Source of the DNA: Anaerohalosphaeraceae bacterium
Lineage (GTDB): Bacteria > Planctomycetota > Phycisphaerae > Sedimentisphaerales > Anaerohalosphaeraceae
Length of the DNA stretch: 64,000 bases
Assembly: GCA_035378985.1 (NCBI GenBank)
Contig: DAOSUR010000001.1
Coordinates: forward strand, 471,428 to 535,427
Direction of reading: 5' to 3'
Part shown: piece after piece, positions 17,098 through 26,753 of the stretch
How the letters are laid out: each line of letters starts with the position of its first letter
Numbering within the stretch: the stretch's first letter is position 1
The notes under the pieces: model-generated
What the model saw: only the letters and a program-made list of their open reading frames with translations
Databases searched by the model: none
Told to the model about the DNA's origin: nothing
Position numbers and translations under genes: made by a program

Positions 17098-19173
17098 TTA
17101 CTGACAGGCACTGGCCGGATAGATACCGCACTTGAGCCACTCAGAAGCTATCAGCGCAAAATCAGCCAAAGTCACCTCGCAGTCATTGTTGATGTCATAC
17201 GAGGGTTTCCACCGGCAGTACGGACCTGTATCGGCCACGTACAGGTCGGCCACCTGGTCTGCCGTCAGAGCATAGTTGTAAATGCGGAATTCATCCAGAC
17301 CGCCGTTGTAGTACTGGTCACCCGACCAGGCACTGCGTCCAATCCAGGAATTGGTGCGTGTGACAATATTCGGCAGCGGGACGGTGCCGGAGGCAAGCGG
17401 CAGACCGTTCTTGTAAATAACCACATTTCCGTTCTGGGTCATCGTCACCGCAAACATCTGCCACTGGTTGAGTGCAAGGGCATTGGCGGCATCGACCAGA
17501 CCGCCGCTGGAGGTTCCCAGATAAACATGGAACCGCAGCGTTGTGCCTGTTCCGACTCGGCTGAAGAAGATGTTGTCGCTCGGAGCCCCATTGTTCAGCG
17601 AAATGAACCGAGCCCAGTTGGCCGCCGCAGCCGGGTTGGCCCAGAAGGAGAAGGTCAGACCCGGCGTGAAGTTGTCAAAGACATCCGGCAGGTCCACATA
17701 GGCTGTTCCGCCGGACAGGAAGATGGCCTGGCCGACTTTGCCTGCCGCATAACTGTAGGTGCTTCCGGTTGCCGTTCCGTTATTGCCGTTGCCGGAATAG
17801 TCGTTGGAATCTCCATTGAACGGATAGTACGCCAGCATCCGCTTGACCGCCAGACGAACCGAATTGGACTCCTTGGTTCCGCCGGTATTGATGGCGCGGG
17901 CAAAGTATGTGCCTTCATCAGCCACTTCCAGATTGGCGATGCTCAGTGTAGTCGTCCACTCATCCCCGACATTGGTCAGCGTAATCGTCACATCCGGATC
18001 CGCACTGGTCACTTCCACATTGTTGCGGAACCACTTAACGGTCGCTGCCTGGGTGCTCACGAATTTGGCCGACAGAACCGCTGTCTCGCCCGGAAAGCCG
18101 GATGTGTGGACCGGCTGAACCGTAAAGATCGGGCCTTCCGGAGCCGTTGTAAACAGATACATCGGGCCGACAAACCGCTTGCCTGTACCGGACTCAATCA
18201 CATCCACACGCCAGGCATAGGTTTTCTGCTTGGTCAGCGTGGTTGCATTCAGAGAAAGAGCCGTCGTGGTGGCATAGGGGGTTCCCGGATTTACCGTCAG
18301 AGCGTAATTGGGGTCGACAATGTTCGGGTCTGTGGAAATGAAGACTTCAAAATGATCAACGCTGATTCCCGAATCGACCGTCCAGCTGAGCGGCGTATAA
18401 GGATTGTAGGGAACATCCTGGGCATTGTTTGCCGGAGACATACTCAGAATGACGCAGTCCTGATAGGTATCCGGACCCAGCTGATTGCTGAGCGTCACGC
18501 CGGTCTGCGTGAGAGCATGATTGTAGATGCGGTATTCGTTGATATAGCCGGCCCAGGTGCCGTCCACCGTATAAACGCCCTTGCCGATGTAGGCCTTGGT
18601 GTTGCTCAGATTGGCCAGGGTCGTGCTGCCCAGCGGAGCCGTTCCCTGCAGAACACCGTCGATATAGAGGGCCACGTTTGTGCCGTCCACCGTCATGACA
18701 TAATGGTGCTCAATACTGTCATTGTATTCCGGGCCGTTGACGCCGACTTCATCGCCCCAGGGGGCATCTGAATCAGGCGTGTTGGCAATGGCGGCGCGGG
18801 CTACATTGTCGCCGCGGCCGGAGGTCAGGAACAGATAGTTCATTCCGTAGCCGTTGCCCCACGTATCACCAAACGATGTGGTCATGGTCCAGCCGTTATC
18901 GGTGGTCTGGGTGGACCAGTATTCAATAGTCAGCTGCGAATAGGTATTAATCGCAATCGTTGAACCGGGCAGATTGACAAAAGCACCCGCCGCATCCGTG
19001 CCGCCGAAAAACTGAATTTGTCCGTTTGCAATCGCCGGATTGTTCACCAGCGTTCCGTCCGCTCCGCCCACAGAGTCGCTGGCATCGGATGTAAAGCTGT
19101 AGCGGTGGGTAATCGCCGCCGAGGCCGGCCAGACCAGCAGGCCCGCCAAAAGCAAAATCATTAATCGTTTCAT
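17098..19173 (-). CDS. Secreted LamG - Ig-like - LamG protein with C-terminal dockerin-like motif
   Basis: 691 aa: signal peptide MKRLMILLLAGLLVWPASA; LamG domain about 22-235; a fibronectin-like segment about 240-345; an Ig-like domain about 350-440 (GETAVLSAKF...WFRNN); a second LamG about 450-645; and a dockerin-like tail with DINNDCEVTLADFALIASEW. No catalytic residues are evident, so it is probably a carbohydrate-binding or scaffolding protein. The first LamG is clearly homologous to that of the next gene, the GH51 enzyme (shared RYSFTSDASDSVG, EVGVNGPE, YIDGVLQGTA). The start at 19173 has GGGAGG upstream. Confidence 0.82.
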   Translation of the reverse strand: MKRLMILLLAGLLVWPASAAITHRYSFTSDASDSVGGADGTLVNNPAIANGQIQFFGGTDAAGAFVNLPGSTIAINTYSQLTIEYWSTQTTDNGWTMTTSFGDTWGNGYGMNYLFLTSGRGDNVARAAIANTPDSDAPWGDEVGVNGPEYNDSIEHHYVMTVDGTNVALYIDGVLQGTAPLGSTTLANLSNTKAYIGKGVYTVDGTWAGYINEYRIYNHALTQTGVTLSNQLGPDTYQDCVILSMSPANNAQDVPYNPYTPLSWTVDSGISVDHFEVFISTDPNIVDPNYALTVNPGTPYATTTALSLNATTLTKQKTYAWRVDVIESGTGKRFVGPMYLFTTAPEGPIFTVQPVHTSGFPGETAVLSAKFVSTQAATVKWFRNNVEVTSADPDVTITLTNVGDEWTTTLSIANLEVADEGTYFARAINTGGTKESNSVRLAVKRMLAYYPFNGDSNDYSGNGNNGTATGSTYSYAAGKVGQAIFLSGGTAYVDLPDVFDNFTPGLTFSFWANPAAAANWARFISLNNGAPSDNIFFSRVGTGTTLRFHVYLGTSSGGLVDAANALALNQWQMFAVTMTQNGNVVIYKNGLPLASGTVPLPNIVTRTNSWIGRSAWSGDQYYNGGLDEFRIYNYALTADQVADLYVADTGPYCRWKPSYDINNDCEVTLADFALIASEWLKCGIYPASACQ

Positions 19174-19298
19174 AAGAACACCTCCCAAATAAAACCTCTT
19201 TGGTTTATGGCCTTGAAGACACACCCTCCAAAGCCGTTTGCTTTCATTACCCTTTTTCCTCAAAAAGCAGCTTCTTGACTCCGCTGAATTTACGCTTT

Positions 19299-20150
19299 TT
19301 AGGAACGCTTGCGTCCCAGCATCAGAGACCCGAGTCCCAGCAGCATCATCGTGGCCGGCTCCGGAACCAGAAACTCACTCGGACTGAGGGCAGCATCCGA
19401 AAACCGAATGTCATCCATATAGCCGTTGATGTGGTCCACAAACCAGGTGTTGTACCAGCCGCGTCCGAACGTCCAGTTTGCACTGATCAATGCCAGTGCG
19501 TTATTCCCGCTGCCCATTGGTGTTTCGGCGGCCAGAACCCAGCCGGCGCTGCTGTTGGGAGTCCCGTTGACCCACAGCCGAAGCGTGCTTCCGTCGCTGG
19601 TAGCGGCAATTCGGTACCACTTGTCCTGTTCCATCGTAAAGGTAGATGTGGCAAGATACCGACTGCCGTCGGCTGTACGGAAGTTAATCCGGAAATAATT
19701 GTCCCACGTCTTCTGCAGATACAGAATCGACTCCGGATCCACACCCGGGTCGGCACTGCCGTCACGGCCGATAAAGGTCTGCCAGCGGTTATCGGCAATT
19801 CCGCCGATCAGCTTTACAGCGCATTCCATCGTCCACTGAGACGGAGCCCACGCTACCAGCCCGGCATCGAAGGAATAGCCGTCCTGATGATAGTCGGCAT
19901 TCCGCATGGCAAGACCCGCCCCCGTCGGGGTATGGTCCGTCCACGACGGGCCCCAGTAGTCATTCCAGCCCCGCATCATATAGTGATTGACGGTATCATA
20001 GGAGCCGCCGGAACCTTCCGGCTGTCCAGCCGGCGTAAACGGCTGGCCGGCCACGCCATCCTCAAAATCCCAGTACGCTACGGTTGTAGCCAGACTCGCT
20101 GCACTCATCGAAAGCATCATGACAAACAGAATCTTCATTTTTGTCTTCAT
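19299..20150 (-). CDS. PEP-CTERM LamG-like exported protein
   Basis: 283 aa with a signal peptide (MKTKMKILFVMMLSMSAASL), one concanavalin-like jelly-roll domain (VAYWDFEDG near 30, YMDDIRFSDAALSPSEF near 245) and a C-terminal PEP-CTERM signal: VPEPATMMLLGLGSLMLGRKRS spans the VPEP box, a TM stretch and a basic end. Exosortase/EpsH-type enzymes process such tails, anchoring proteins in the exopolymer or cell surface. No exosortase gene is in this window. ATG 20150 follows GGAGG (20161-20165). A second in-frame ATG four codons later is possible. Confidence 0.82.
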   Translation of the reverse strand: MKTKMKILFVMMLSMSAASLATTVAYWDFEDGVAGQPFTPAGQPEGSGGSYDTVNHYMMRGWNDYWGPSWTDHTPTGAGLAMRNADYHQDGYSFDAGLVAWAPSQWTMECAVKLIGGIADNRWQTFIGRDGSADPGVDPESILYLQKTWDNYFRINFRTADGSRYLATSTFTMEQDKWYRIAATSDGSTLRLWVNGTPNSSAGWVLAAETPMGSGNNALALISANWTFGRGWYNTWFVDHINGYMDDIRFSDAALSPSEFLVPEPATMMLLGLGSLMLGRKRS

Positions 20151-20234
20151 CTTTCCGCAACCTCCAAAAAAGGAAATCAAACCGCTTGAAAAACCCAACC
20201 ACACACTCCACACTTCACACGCTTTTCACACACA

Positions 20235-22241
20235 CTATGGTTTCAGCGTCAGCACCGTCAGCGAATAGGGGGCAAACTCATACGCAAACCGGCTGCCGAC
20301 GCCGTCAAACTCGCTTTCTTTCGGAACCACCCGCTGCGGATGAGCAAGCGTATTCTCCTCCTCCGCTCGGCCGGCAAGCACAGCCACTTTGGCCTTCGGG
20401 GAAAACGTCTTGCCTCCCTGCAGCCGAATGTCCGCTGAAATCGGTTTATCAGACGGATTGACCGCCTTCAGATACACCCGCCCGTCCGCCTCTTCCGTGA
20501 CCGACACATACAGCCGCTGCGGTCCTTCCGATTTCACCTCGCTTTTCAGGTAGCCCGTTCCCTTGTAATGACTGAACAGCTTCTGCACATAATAATTCGG
20601 CGTCCCAAAGCAGGTCAGATTGTCAAACCAAATCAGATTCGGCTTCCACTGCCAGCCGTCCACGTGGGCCGATAGCGGCGCATACGCCGTCATCACAACC
20701 ACATCGCCGTTGCGTTCCAGACCGGTCAAAAACGCCGCCTCCGCCAGGGCGCAAATCAGATTGTTGCGGTTTTCCGGACTGGCAACGCCGTGCGACATCG
20801 CCGCATACTCGCCCACAAAAATCTTCGGCCCCTGCCGGTCATAGGAATCATAGTGATCGAGCAGCTCAAAAAACCGCGGATAGCGCCGATAGAAATGCTC
20901 ATCGACAACATCGGGCTTTAAAATTCGCCACTGCGACCAGAGATACTCAATCTCCGCCGGCCCGTTGGGGAAAATCTCCGGCTCTGAGCCGCAGCCGGCA
21001 ATCAGCTTGATATTCGGATATTTTTCACGGATGGCCTTTTCAAAAACCTTGTAGCGTTCGATATACTGCGGCCCCCATTGCTCGTTGCCGATTCCGAGGT
21101 ATTTTAAGCCGAACGGTTTCGGATGGCCCATTTGGACCCGCACCCGCCCCCACGTGCTGTCAGCGGGCCCGTTGGCAAACTCAATCAAATCCAGTGCATC
21201 CTGAACGTAGGGCCCGAGTTTGTCCAGCGCACAGACCTCGCCGGAATTAAACTGACAGGCCATTCCGCAGTTGAGAATCGGAACGGGCTCCGCCCCGATT
21301 TGCTCACAGAGCAGAAAATACTCAAAAAAGCCCAGTCCGAACGATTGATAATAATCCGGTGTGAGGCGGTGACGAAACTCCGTATTCCACCGGTTGATAA
21401 TCGTCTTGCGGTCGCGAAGGTCGCCGATGGTGTTTTTCCACTGATAGCGAACCGCCAGCGTGGAGCCCTCCACGATGCATCCGCCCGGAAAACGCAGAAA
21501 GGCCGGCCGAACCTCCGCCAGCAGCTGCACCAAATCTTTCCGCAGTCCCGGAATCGGACGGTCGGCCTGCCGGGCCGTATCAACCGGAAACAGCGAAATC
21601 ATATCCAAATCGACCGTCCCCTTCGACATCGTCAGCACATTCAGGTTGGCCTTCGGCTCCGTGACGGCCGCCTTCATCGTAATCTGATAAAAGGCCCAAT
21701 CCGCCCCTTTGACCTCGAGGGACCCCTCGAGCACCTTGGCTCCTGACGGAGATACGGCCTCAATCCGAAGCGGCATAGAGGTTCCGCTCGGAACCCGGGC
21801 AAAAACGGTAAAATAATACTCCCGGCCCTGATGAAGACCGATGCCGCGAAAGCCCTCGTTGGATACGCCGAACCCCCTTCCGGGTTCCTCCACGGTGATT
21901 CGCAGAGCGCGGGCATCCGATTCTTTATAGGGCTGTTTCGAAACGACGGCTGCCTCTCCCTTGGCCCCTTCCTGCCGGAGAATTGACCAGCCCATCATTC
22001 CATCGGGAAATTCGAACGAGCGGTTCTTGACCTTCTCTTCATACAAACCGCCGTCCGCCCCGAAATTGATGTCCTCAAAAAAAAGACCGTACATCATCGG
22101 GCTGACCGAATGGGTCGGCCGGTCTGTATAAACCGTCAGATTGATCAGCGGCTGAGCCGTACAAACAACAGCCCCAATCCGCAAAAGCATCCCCGCTGCG
22201 GCCGCCCTGCCGCTCCAGCAAACTCCTTTCAACTGTCTCAA
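20235..22241 (-). CDS. GH51 alpha-L-arabinofuranosidase
   Basis: 668 aa, secreted (N-terminal hydrophobic stretch about 12-30). It lacks the extra domains of its 1198-aa relative and shows the full family layout: MMYGLFFEDINFGADGGLY, a jelly-roll-like insert, RFPGGCIVEG, GIGNEQWG with acid/base Glu (about 383), VGEYAAMSHG with nucleophile Glu (about 476), and a C-terminal beta domain. It hydrolyses terminal alpha-L-arabinofuranosyl groups. The start is TTG 22241, six nt after GGGAGGG; an ATG at codon 18 is an alternative. It is fourth in the sigma/FecR-led gene run. Confidence 0.9.
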   Translation of the reverse strand: MRQLKGVCWSGRAAAAGMLLRIGAVVCTAQPLINLTVYTDRPTHSVSPMMYGLFFEDINFGADGGLYEEKVKNRSFEFPDGMMGWSILRQEGAKGEAAVVSKQPYKESDARALRITVEEPGRGFGVSNEGFRGIGLHQGREYYFTVFARVPSGTSMPLRIEAVSPSGAKVLEGSLEVKGADWAFYQITMKAAVTEPKANLNVLTMSKGTVDLDMISLFPVDTARQADRPIPGLRKDLVQLLAEVRPAFLRFPGGCIVEGSTLAVRYQWKNTIGDLRDRKTIINRWNTEFRHRLTPDYYQSFGLGFFEYFLLCEQIGAEPVPILNCGMACQFNSGEVCALDKLGPYVQDALDLIEFANGPADSTWGRVRVQMGHPKPFGLKYLGIGNEQWGPQYIERYKVFEKAIREKYPNIKLIAGCGSEPEIFPNGPAEIEYLWSQWRILKPDVVDEHFYRRYPRFFELLDHYDSYDRQGPKIFVGEYAAMSHGVASPENRNNLICALAEAAFLTGLERNGDVVVMTAYAPLSAHVDGWQWKPNLIWFDNLTCFGTPNYYVQKLFSHYKGTGYLKSEVKSEGPQRLYVSVTEEADGRVYLKAVNPSDKPISADIRLQGGKTFSPKAKVAVLAGRAEEENTLAHPQRVVPKESEFDGVGSRFAYEFAPYSLTVLTLKP

Positions 22242-22303
22242 CGGTCACCCTCCCAAAAAACGATTTCCGCGTTTTTTCAACCCTGCAGAACGCAGCGTTT
22301 TTC

Positions 22304-23173
22304 TCACCACCAGAACCACATCCCGATTTGAATCCGTGGATTCATCCGGTCAAACCGCCGCCAATCCACATGCCCATCCGTATAGGCAACATTGGCTCCT
22401 TCCGGAAGAAATCCGGCATTGTTGCGCTGCCGGGAATAGTGATTCGTATTATCCCAAAGGGTTCCGTCACTCATCTGAGGGTCATCAATTCCCCCCTGCG
22501 TGAGCTGATCAAACCGATTTCCCGCCCGGCTCGTACCATCACTGAGCACGGCATCCATAATCATAATCCGGGAACTGGCTGCCTGAACCTGGGAAATCTT
22601 CCGAATCCACTTGGCCTGTTCTCTCGGATTATCCAGATTGGCTGGCAAAGTGGAAATTCCTTCGGTATTGAATTTATCGAACATATAAATATAAGGAAGC
22701 ACCCGATAATAGCTCAGCCGCTGCGATTGAGTCAGGGTATCTTCATTCCGAAGAGGTACAGGGCTCCGGTAAGGGCCGCTTCCATACAGCCAGCTGAACT
22801 GCCAGAAACGGGCATCATCGTACCTTTTAAGCTTGTTGGCCGGATAAAAAAACGTTTTGTTGTCATCAAAGCCCGCATACCGGGACATCTGATTCGTTGT
22901 CTCAAACAGCATATCCCATAGCCAGTACAAGGTCACAGAGCTCTTATAAATTGGAACCGAAGAATTATTGTCATTGGCATACAGAAGCGTCCCAAGAGAC
23001 TGCTGCTTAAGATTGTTGGCACACATTGTTTTCTGGGCATAGGTCTTGGCCCGGCTCAGGGCAGGAATCAGCACACTCAGCAGCAGGGCGATAATGGCAA
23101 TCACCACCAGCAGTTCAATCAGCGTAAATCCCTTTTGGGGCCGACGTTGAATGGGATTGTTTCGGTACATCAT
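22304..23173 (-). CDS. Prepilin-like (type II pseudopilin) protein with DGH motif
   Basis: 289 aa. [20 protein letters not shown] near residue 14 is a class III signal/N-methylation helix cleaved by prepilin peptidase. The mature part is variable, and [13 protein letters not shown] near 265 is the DGH-type C-terminal motif of the large planctomycete/verrucomicrobial pseudopilin families. It ends in an aromatic run (MWFWW). These proteins are thought to form cell-surface or secretion pseudopili; a role in handling the products of its glycan-degrading neighbours is inference from position between FecR and GH51 genes. Confidence 0.85.
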   Translation of the reverse strand: MMYRNNPIQRRPQKGFTLIELLVVIAIIALLLSVLIPALSRAKTYAQKTMCANNLKQQSLGTLLYANDNNSSVPIYKSSVTLYWLWDMLFETTNQMSRYAGFDDNKTFFYPANKLKRYDDARFWQFSWLYGSGPYRSPVPLRNEDTLTQSQRLSYYRVLPYIYMFDKFNTEGISTLPANLDNPREQAKWIRKISQVQAASSRIMIMDAVLSDGTSRAGNRFDQLTQGGIDDPQMSDGTLWDNTNHYSRQRNNAGFLPEGANVAYTDGHVDWRRFDRMNPRIQIGMWFWW

Positions 23174-23229
23174 TTGTTCTCTCTCACTAATTTAAGGTTT
23201 CGATTTCCAGTTTGGCTTTTTCTTGACGC

Positions 23230-24894
23230 TTATGGCTCCAGCCGCAAAACCGGCGCCCCGAACAGGCACCAGTCTCCGTGCTCTTCATTGTATCCGGCAG
23301 GCACCTGCTTGCCCGGATGGGTGACCGCCGCCAGGGTCAGGAAGCGGTCTTCGGGTTCCAACGGGATGGAAATGCGGCAGAACTGGCCTTTCTGGACGGC
23401 CGGCTGGAAAAACCGCACCTTGCCGTCCACCAGAACATACAAGTCCGCCAAACCATATTCCGGTGCGGTGGCGGATATGCCCCCGATGGATTCAAACCGA
23501 AGAATGCCGACGCCCTTGAGGGCCTGCCGCATCGCCTCCAAATCGAAGGTAATCCCCTGATTGGCGTGGATAAAAATCGCCGGGCTTTCCGCATTCCCAT
23601 AGGAAACTCCATTCAAAACCAGCCCGGGGCCGCCGCCGCCGAATGACTGCTGCGTTCCGTTGACAATGCTCACATAGTAGTGCCGGTTGGTTTTCGGGCA
23701 CTGGTCAAAAATATCCCCTCGGCTGGAGATTACTTGGGGTCCCTGAGAAGCGTCCGGTACAAAAACGCCGTCGATAAACGGATGCCAATCCACGGTTCTG
23801 TAGCGGTTATTCGCATCCGGAAAACGCTCATAATAATAAACATCCATCCGCATTCCACGGGCATTCGCCGGGTCAATCCCGCATTCCAGACAGCCGGTTC
23901 CCAGACCGTTGCCGCCGCCGACCATATCCGCCAGATTGAGGGTTTTTTGCCCTTTCCAGACCATCTGGGTTTTGGTGTCAATCCGCTGGGCAAAACCGGC
24001 CTCTTTGAGAGCAATTTCCTCCACGGTTGCACCGCCGTCGCGGACTCGGCGGGCCTGGCCGGCCTGCACGGAATAAACATCCTGCTCCCCCCGGCCCGTT
24101 ACGAGCGAGGTTTTTCCTTTGGTTACGTGCAGTTCGACGGAACAATCCACATTGGCCTGAACGCCGAACTCCGTACCCAAATCCACAATCCGCATTCCGT
24201 TGGCCAGCACCGTGAAACCGGATGCATAATCCGGCACCCGGGCATACACCCGCCCGTACGCCAGCGAAAGCATATTGTCGGATTTGCAGACAAACTCGGC
24301 CGGTCCCTCAATAACCGCCCGCGCACCGGAATAAAACTCAACTTCCAGTGTTCCCGACCGAAGAATTCTGGGCTCATCGGTATTGTAGAGCAAATCCTGA
24401 ACCTTCAGTCCTTCTTCTCCATTCTGCCACCTGGGCTCGACGGCCTCCGTCACAAACGCCACCGGTTCCCGTTCCGGCAGGAACTTGATGGAGGCAAAAA
24501 AGACCACCAGTGCCGCCATAGAGGCCACCAGGCCCCACAGCGCCGCCTTCTGCCGGTCCGGACGCGATGCAGCCGTCCGGCGAACCGGTTCCGCTGCCGG
24601 CTCCTCTTCTTCCTCCGGCAGCTCAATCGAAGGAGCCACTCGCTCCTCTTCTGCAAACAACTTCAGCAGATGGAACTGCTCATCAATCTCATTCGCCGTC
24701 CCCAGCGACGCCGACGGAATCACGGTGCTCTTGCGAAGCGCCGAGGCCACCAGGTAAAAATCCATCGCGTAGCGCAGGGCTTCGGCATCCTCCGACAGAA
24801 TGGTATTCAGATGCGCAATCTGCTCGGAGGATGCTTCATTTTCAAGCATCTGATACAAAAGCAAATCCAGTTCCTGACGCTGCACTTCGTCCAT
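23230..24894 (-). CDS. FecR-domain putative anti-sigma factor
   Basis: 554 aa. A short cytoplasmic helical part (QRQELDLLLYQMLENEASSEQ) is followed by one TM helix (about 135-155, GLVASMAALVVFFASIKF) and a periplasmic FecR domain (SGARAVIEGPAEF, FTVLANGMRIVDLGTEFGVQ near 235). The C-terminal ~220 residues form a beta-rich domain resembling NPCBM/carbohydrate-binding folds. It probably holds the adjacent sigma factor until an outer signal arrives. ATG 24894 lies 14 bp after the sigma stop, with GGGGA upstream. A direct sugar-sensing role for the C-terminal domain is inference. Confidence 0.8.
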   Translation of the reverse strand: MDEVQRQELDLLLYQMLENEASSEQIAHLNTILSEDAEALRYAMDFYLVASALRKSTVIPSASLGTANEIDEQFHLLKLFAEEERVAPSIELPEEEEEPAAEPVRRTAASRPDRQKAALWGLVASMAALVVFFASIKFLPEREPVAFVTEAVEPRWQNGEEGLKVQDLLYNTDEPRILRSGTLEVEFYSGARAVIEGPAEFVCKSDNMLSLAYGRVYARVPDYASGFTVLANGMRIVDLGTEFGVQANVDCSVELHVTKGKTSLVTGRGEQDVYSVQAGQARRVRDGGATVEEIALKEAGFAQRIDTKTQMVWKGQKTLNLADMVGGGNGLGTGCLECGIDPANARGMRMDVYYYERFPDANNRYRTVDWHPFIDGVFVPDASQGPQVISSRGDIFDQCPKTNRHYYVSIVNGTQQSFGGGGPGLVLNGVSYGNAESPAIFIHANQGITFDLEAMRQALKGVGILRFESIGGISATAPEYGLADLYVLVDGKVRFFQPAVQKGQFCRISIPLEPEDRFLTLAAVTHPGKQVPAGYNEEHGDWCLFGAPVLRLEP

Positions 24895-24908
24895 CCGCTG
24901 TCCCCGTT

Positions 24909-25427
24909 CTATGGATGCATCCGGACACACTGCACCAACTGGCTGTGAATCCGGCTTAAAATTTTATACACATTCAGGACGGAAAGCCCCAGCAGCACGG
25001 CAATCTGTTTGGGCTTGAGGTCCTGATAATAGCGAAGTTCGATAAACCGTCGGCCGCGGGGACTGAGCTGTTTGAGGCACCGTTTGAGTTTCTCCAGCAC
25101 CTCCTCGCCCTCCTTATCCAGTGTTCGAGTGGCCGCCATCAGCTGGTCAAACAGCCCGCTGTGCAGATCCACATGCACATTCCGCTCTTTCTTCTTGCGG
25201 TATTCGAGAATCTTGTAATAGGCCACCTGAATTCCCCAGGCCACAAAATCCTCGATCGGCCGGCAGTCTTCATATTTCTGCCACATCGTATGAACCGTTT
25301 CCTGCAGGATGTCATCTGCATCTTCGAAGTTGCGGACCACGCTGAGAATAAAAGCGTAAATCCGCATCTGCTTCTGCATCAGCAGGTTCAAAAATTCATC
25401 TGATTTATATTGGTCTTTTTTGTCCAC
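24909..25427 (-). CDS. ECF-type sigma-70 family RNA polymerase sigma factor
   Basis: 172 aa with region 2 (YAFILSVVRNFEDADDILQETVHTMWQKYEDC, about 30-60) and region 4 (LSPRGRRFIELRYYQDLKPKQIAVLLGLS, about 120-150). The form matches the Rhodopirellula/Verrucomicrobium-type ECF sigma group. It heads a gene run of FecR, pseudopilin, GH51, PEP-CTERM and LamG genes on the same strand, so it probably directs their transcription. A TATAAT on the minus strand near 25529-25534 lies upstream, close to a small GACAT/ATGTC dyad (25540-25552). Confidence 0.88.
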   Translation of the reverse strand: MDKKDQYKSDEFLNLLMQKQMRIYAFILSVVRNFEDADDILQETVHTMWQKYEDCRPIEDFVAWGIQVAYYKILEYRKKKERNVHVDLHSGLFDQLMAATRTLDKEGEEVLEKLKRCLKQLSPRGRRFIELRYYQDLKPKQIAVLLGLSVLNVYKILSRIHSQLVQCVRMHP

Positions 25428-25787
25428 TATTAAGCGTACCTACATCTTAACCCTTCCTCAAGTAGTGCCCTCAGAAATCAAAATTTAGACAGAAAAGAAA
25501 ACAAAAAACGGTACTTTTTTAAAAAATCATTATAACACGACATTGTATGTCATTTATTGGCAATACAAGGAAGCGGAAACGATGCTGTTCTCTTTACCCC
25601 GCAGCTCTAAGATGACTTCAACGATGATATGTTATTATACCAAAAATGGATGTAAAAGCGTGGAGAAAAATCTTACCAAAACCCCTTTTAGCCTATTGCT
25701 CCAAACTATGTGATTGTTTGACAGAAAACCGTTCTGCGGCTACGATGCCGGTCAAAAATGAAAGGGAACTCGAAATCGGAGGTTTTT
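25428..25787. promoter_or_regulatory. Divergent regulatory region, sigma factor / GH43
   Basis: 360 bp without a gene. The plus strand has TTGACA (25718-25723), a 17-bp spacer and TACGAT (25741-25746), a good housekeeping promoter giving a leader of roughly 35 nt to the GH43 gene. Two dyads are visible: GACAT/ATGTC at 25540-25552 and TTGTAT (25543-25548) with ATACAA (25563-25568). They may be binding sites for a sugar-responsive regulator. Confidence 0.6.
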
Positions 25788-26750
25788 ATGCATCACATCA
25801 AAGCCGGTCAAAATTCAGCCGCTGCTGTTCTTTTTGCCTTTCTGTCCGGAATTGCCGCCCTCGCGGACAATCCCGTTATCACGCACAAATTCACCGCTGA
25901 CCCGGCAGCAATGGTTTATAACGACACAGTCTATCTATACACCGGCCACGACGAATGCCCCGACCGGCAAAACCGCTATGTCATGCATGAATGGCTGTGC
26001 TTTTCCTCCACCGACATGGTTCACTGGACCGAACATCCGGTCCCCCTGCGGGTGAGCGATTTCCAATGGGCGCAGGATGATGCCTGGGCTTCGCAGATCG
26101 TCCACCGCGACGGCAAATTTTATTGGTACGTCGCCGTCTCCCACAAAACCATCCCCGGCAAGGCCATCGGCGTAGCCGTTTCGGACAGCCCCACCGGCCC
26201 CTTCAAAGATGCCCGCGGTTCAGCCCTGATTACCAACGATATGACCACAGACGTGAGCATCTCCTGGGATGACATCGACCCGACCGTCTTTATCGATGAG
26301 GACGGCCAGGCATACCTGTTTTGGGGCAATACGAAATGCCGCTGGGTTAAACTCAAGCCCAACATGATTGAACTGGACGGTCCTATCCACACAATTGACA
26401 GTCTGCCTCATTTCACGGAAGCCCCCTGGATTCACAAACATGGCGGCTGGTATTACTTGTCCTATGCCTATCAATTCCCGGAAAAGACCGCCTATGCGAT
26501 GAGCAAAAGCATTACCGGGCCGTGGGAGTTTAAGGGCATTCTGAATGAACTGGCAGGCAACTGCAATACCAATCACCAGGCCATCATCGAATACAAAGGC
26601 AAACACTACTTCATCTACCACACCGGCGGCATTCAGCCGAATGGAGGCAGTTTCCGCCGTTCCGTGTGTATTGATTATCTTTATTACAACCCGGACGGCA
26701 CGCTCAAACGAGTCCTTATGACCACCGAAGGCGTTCAGCCCGCTCAATAA
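25788..26750 (+). CDS. GH43 family glycoside hydrolase
   Basis: 320 aa with a signal peptide (about 1-25) and a five-bladed propeller. The three GH43 acids are visible: base Asp in FTADPAAMVYND (about 36), pKa-modulating Asp in DDIDPTVFIDEDGQ (about 160) and acid Glu in HFTEAPWIHKHGGWYYLSYA (about 205). Such enzymes are beta-xylosidases or alpha-L-arabinofuranosidases. ATG 25788 follows GGAGG by 5 nt. It is the first gene after a clear promoter and 3 bp upstream of a second GH43 gene. Subfamily and exact substrate cannot be settled by eye. Confidence 0.88.
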   Translation: MHHIKAGQNSAAAVLFAFLSGIAALADNPVITHKFTADPAAMVYNDTVYLYTGHDECPDRQNRYVMHEWLCFSSTDMVHWTEHPVPLRVSDFQWAQDDAWASQIVHRDGKFYWYVAVSHKTIPGKAIGVAVSDSPTGPFKDARGSALITNDMTTDVSISWDDIDPTVFIDEDGQAYLFWGNTKCRWVKLKPNMIELDGPIHTIDSLPHFTEAPWIHKHGGWYYLSYAYQFPEKTAYAMSKSITGPWEFKGILNELAGNCNTNHQAIIEYKGKHYFIYHTGGIQPNGGSFRRSVCIDYLYYNPDGTLKRVLMTTEGVQPAQ

Positions 26751-26753
26751 GAA

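Noticed and set aside
23680..24948. Plus-strand 422-codon frame opposite the FecR-like gene
   Set aside because: Low-complexity, Arg/His-rich product without a motif; the opposite strand has FecR and TM features with a good start.
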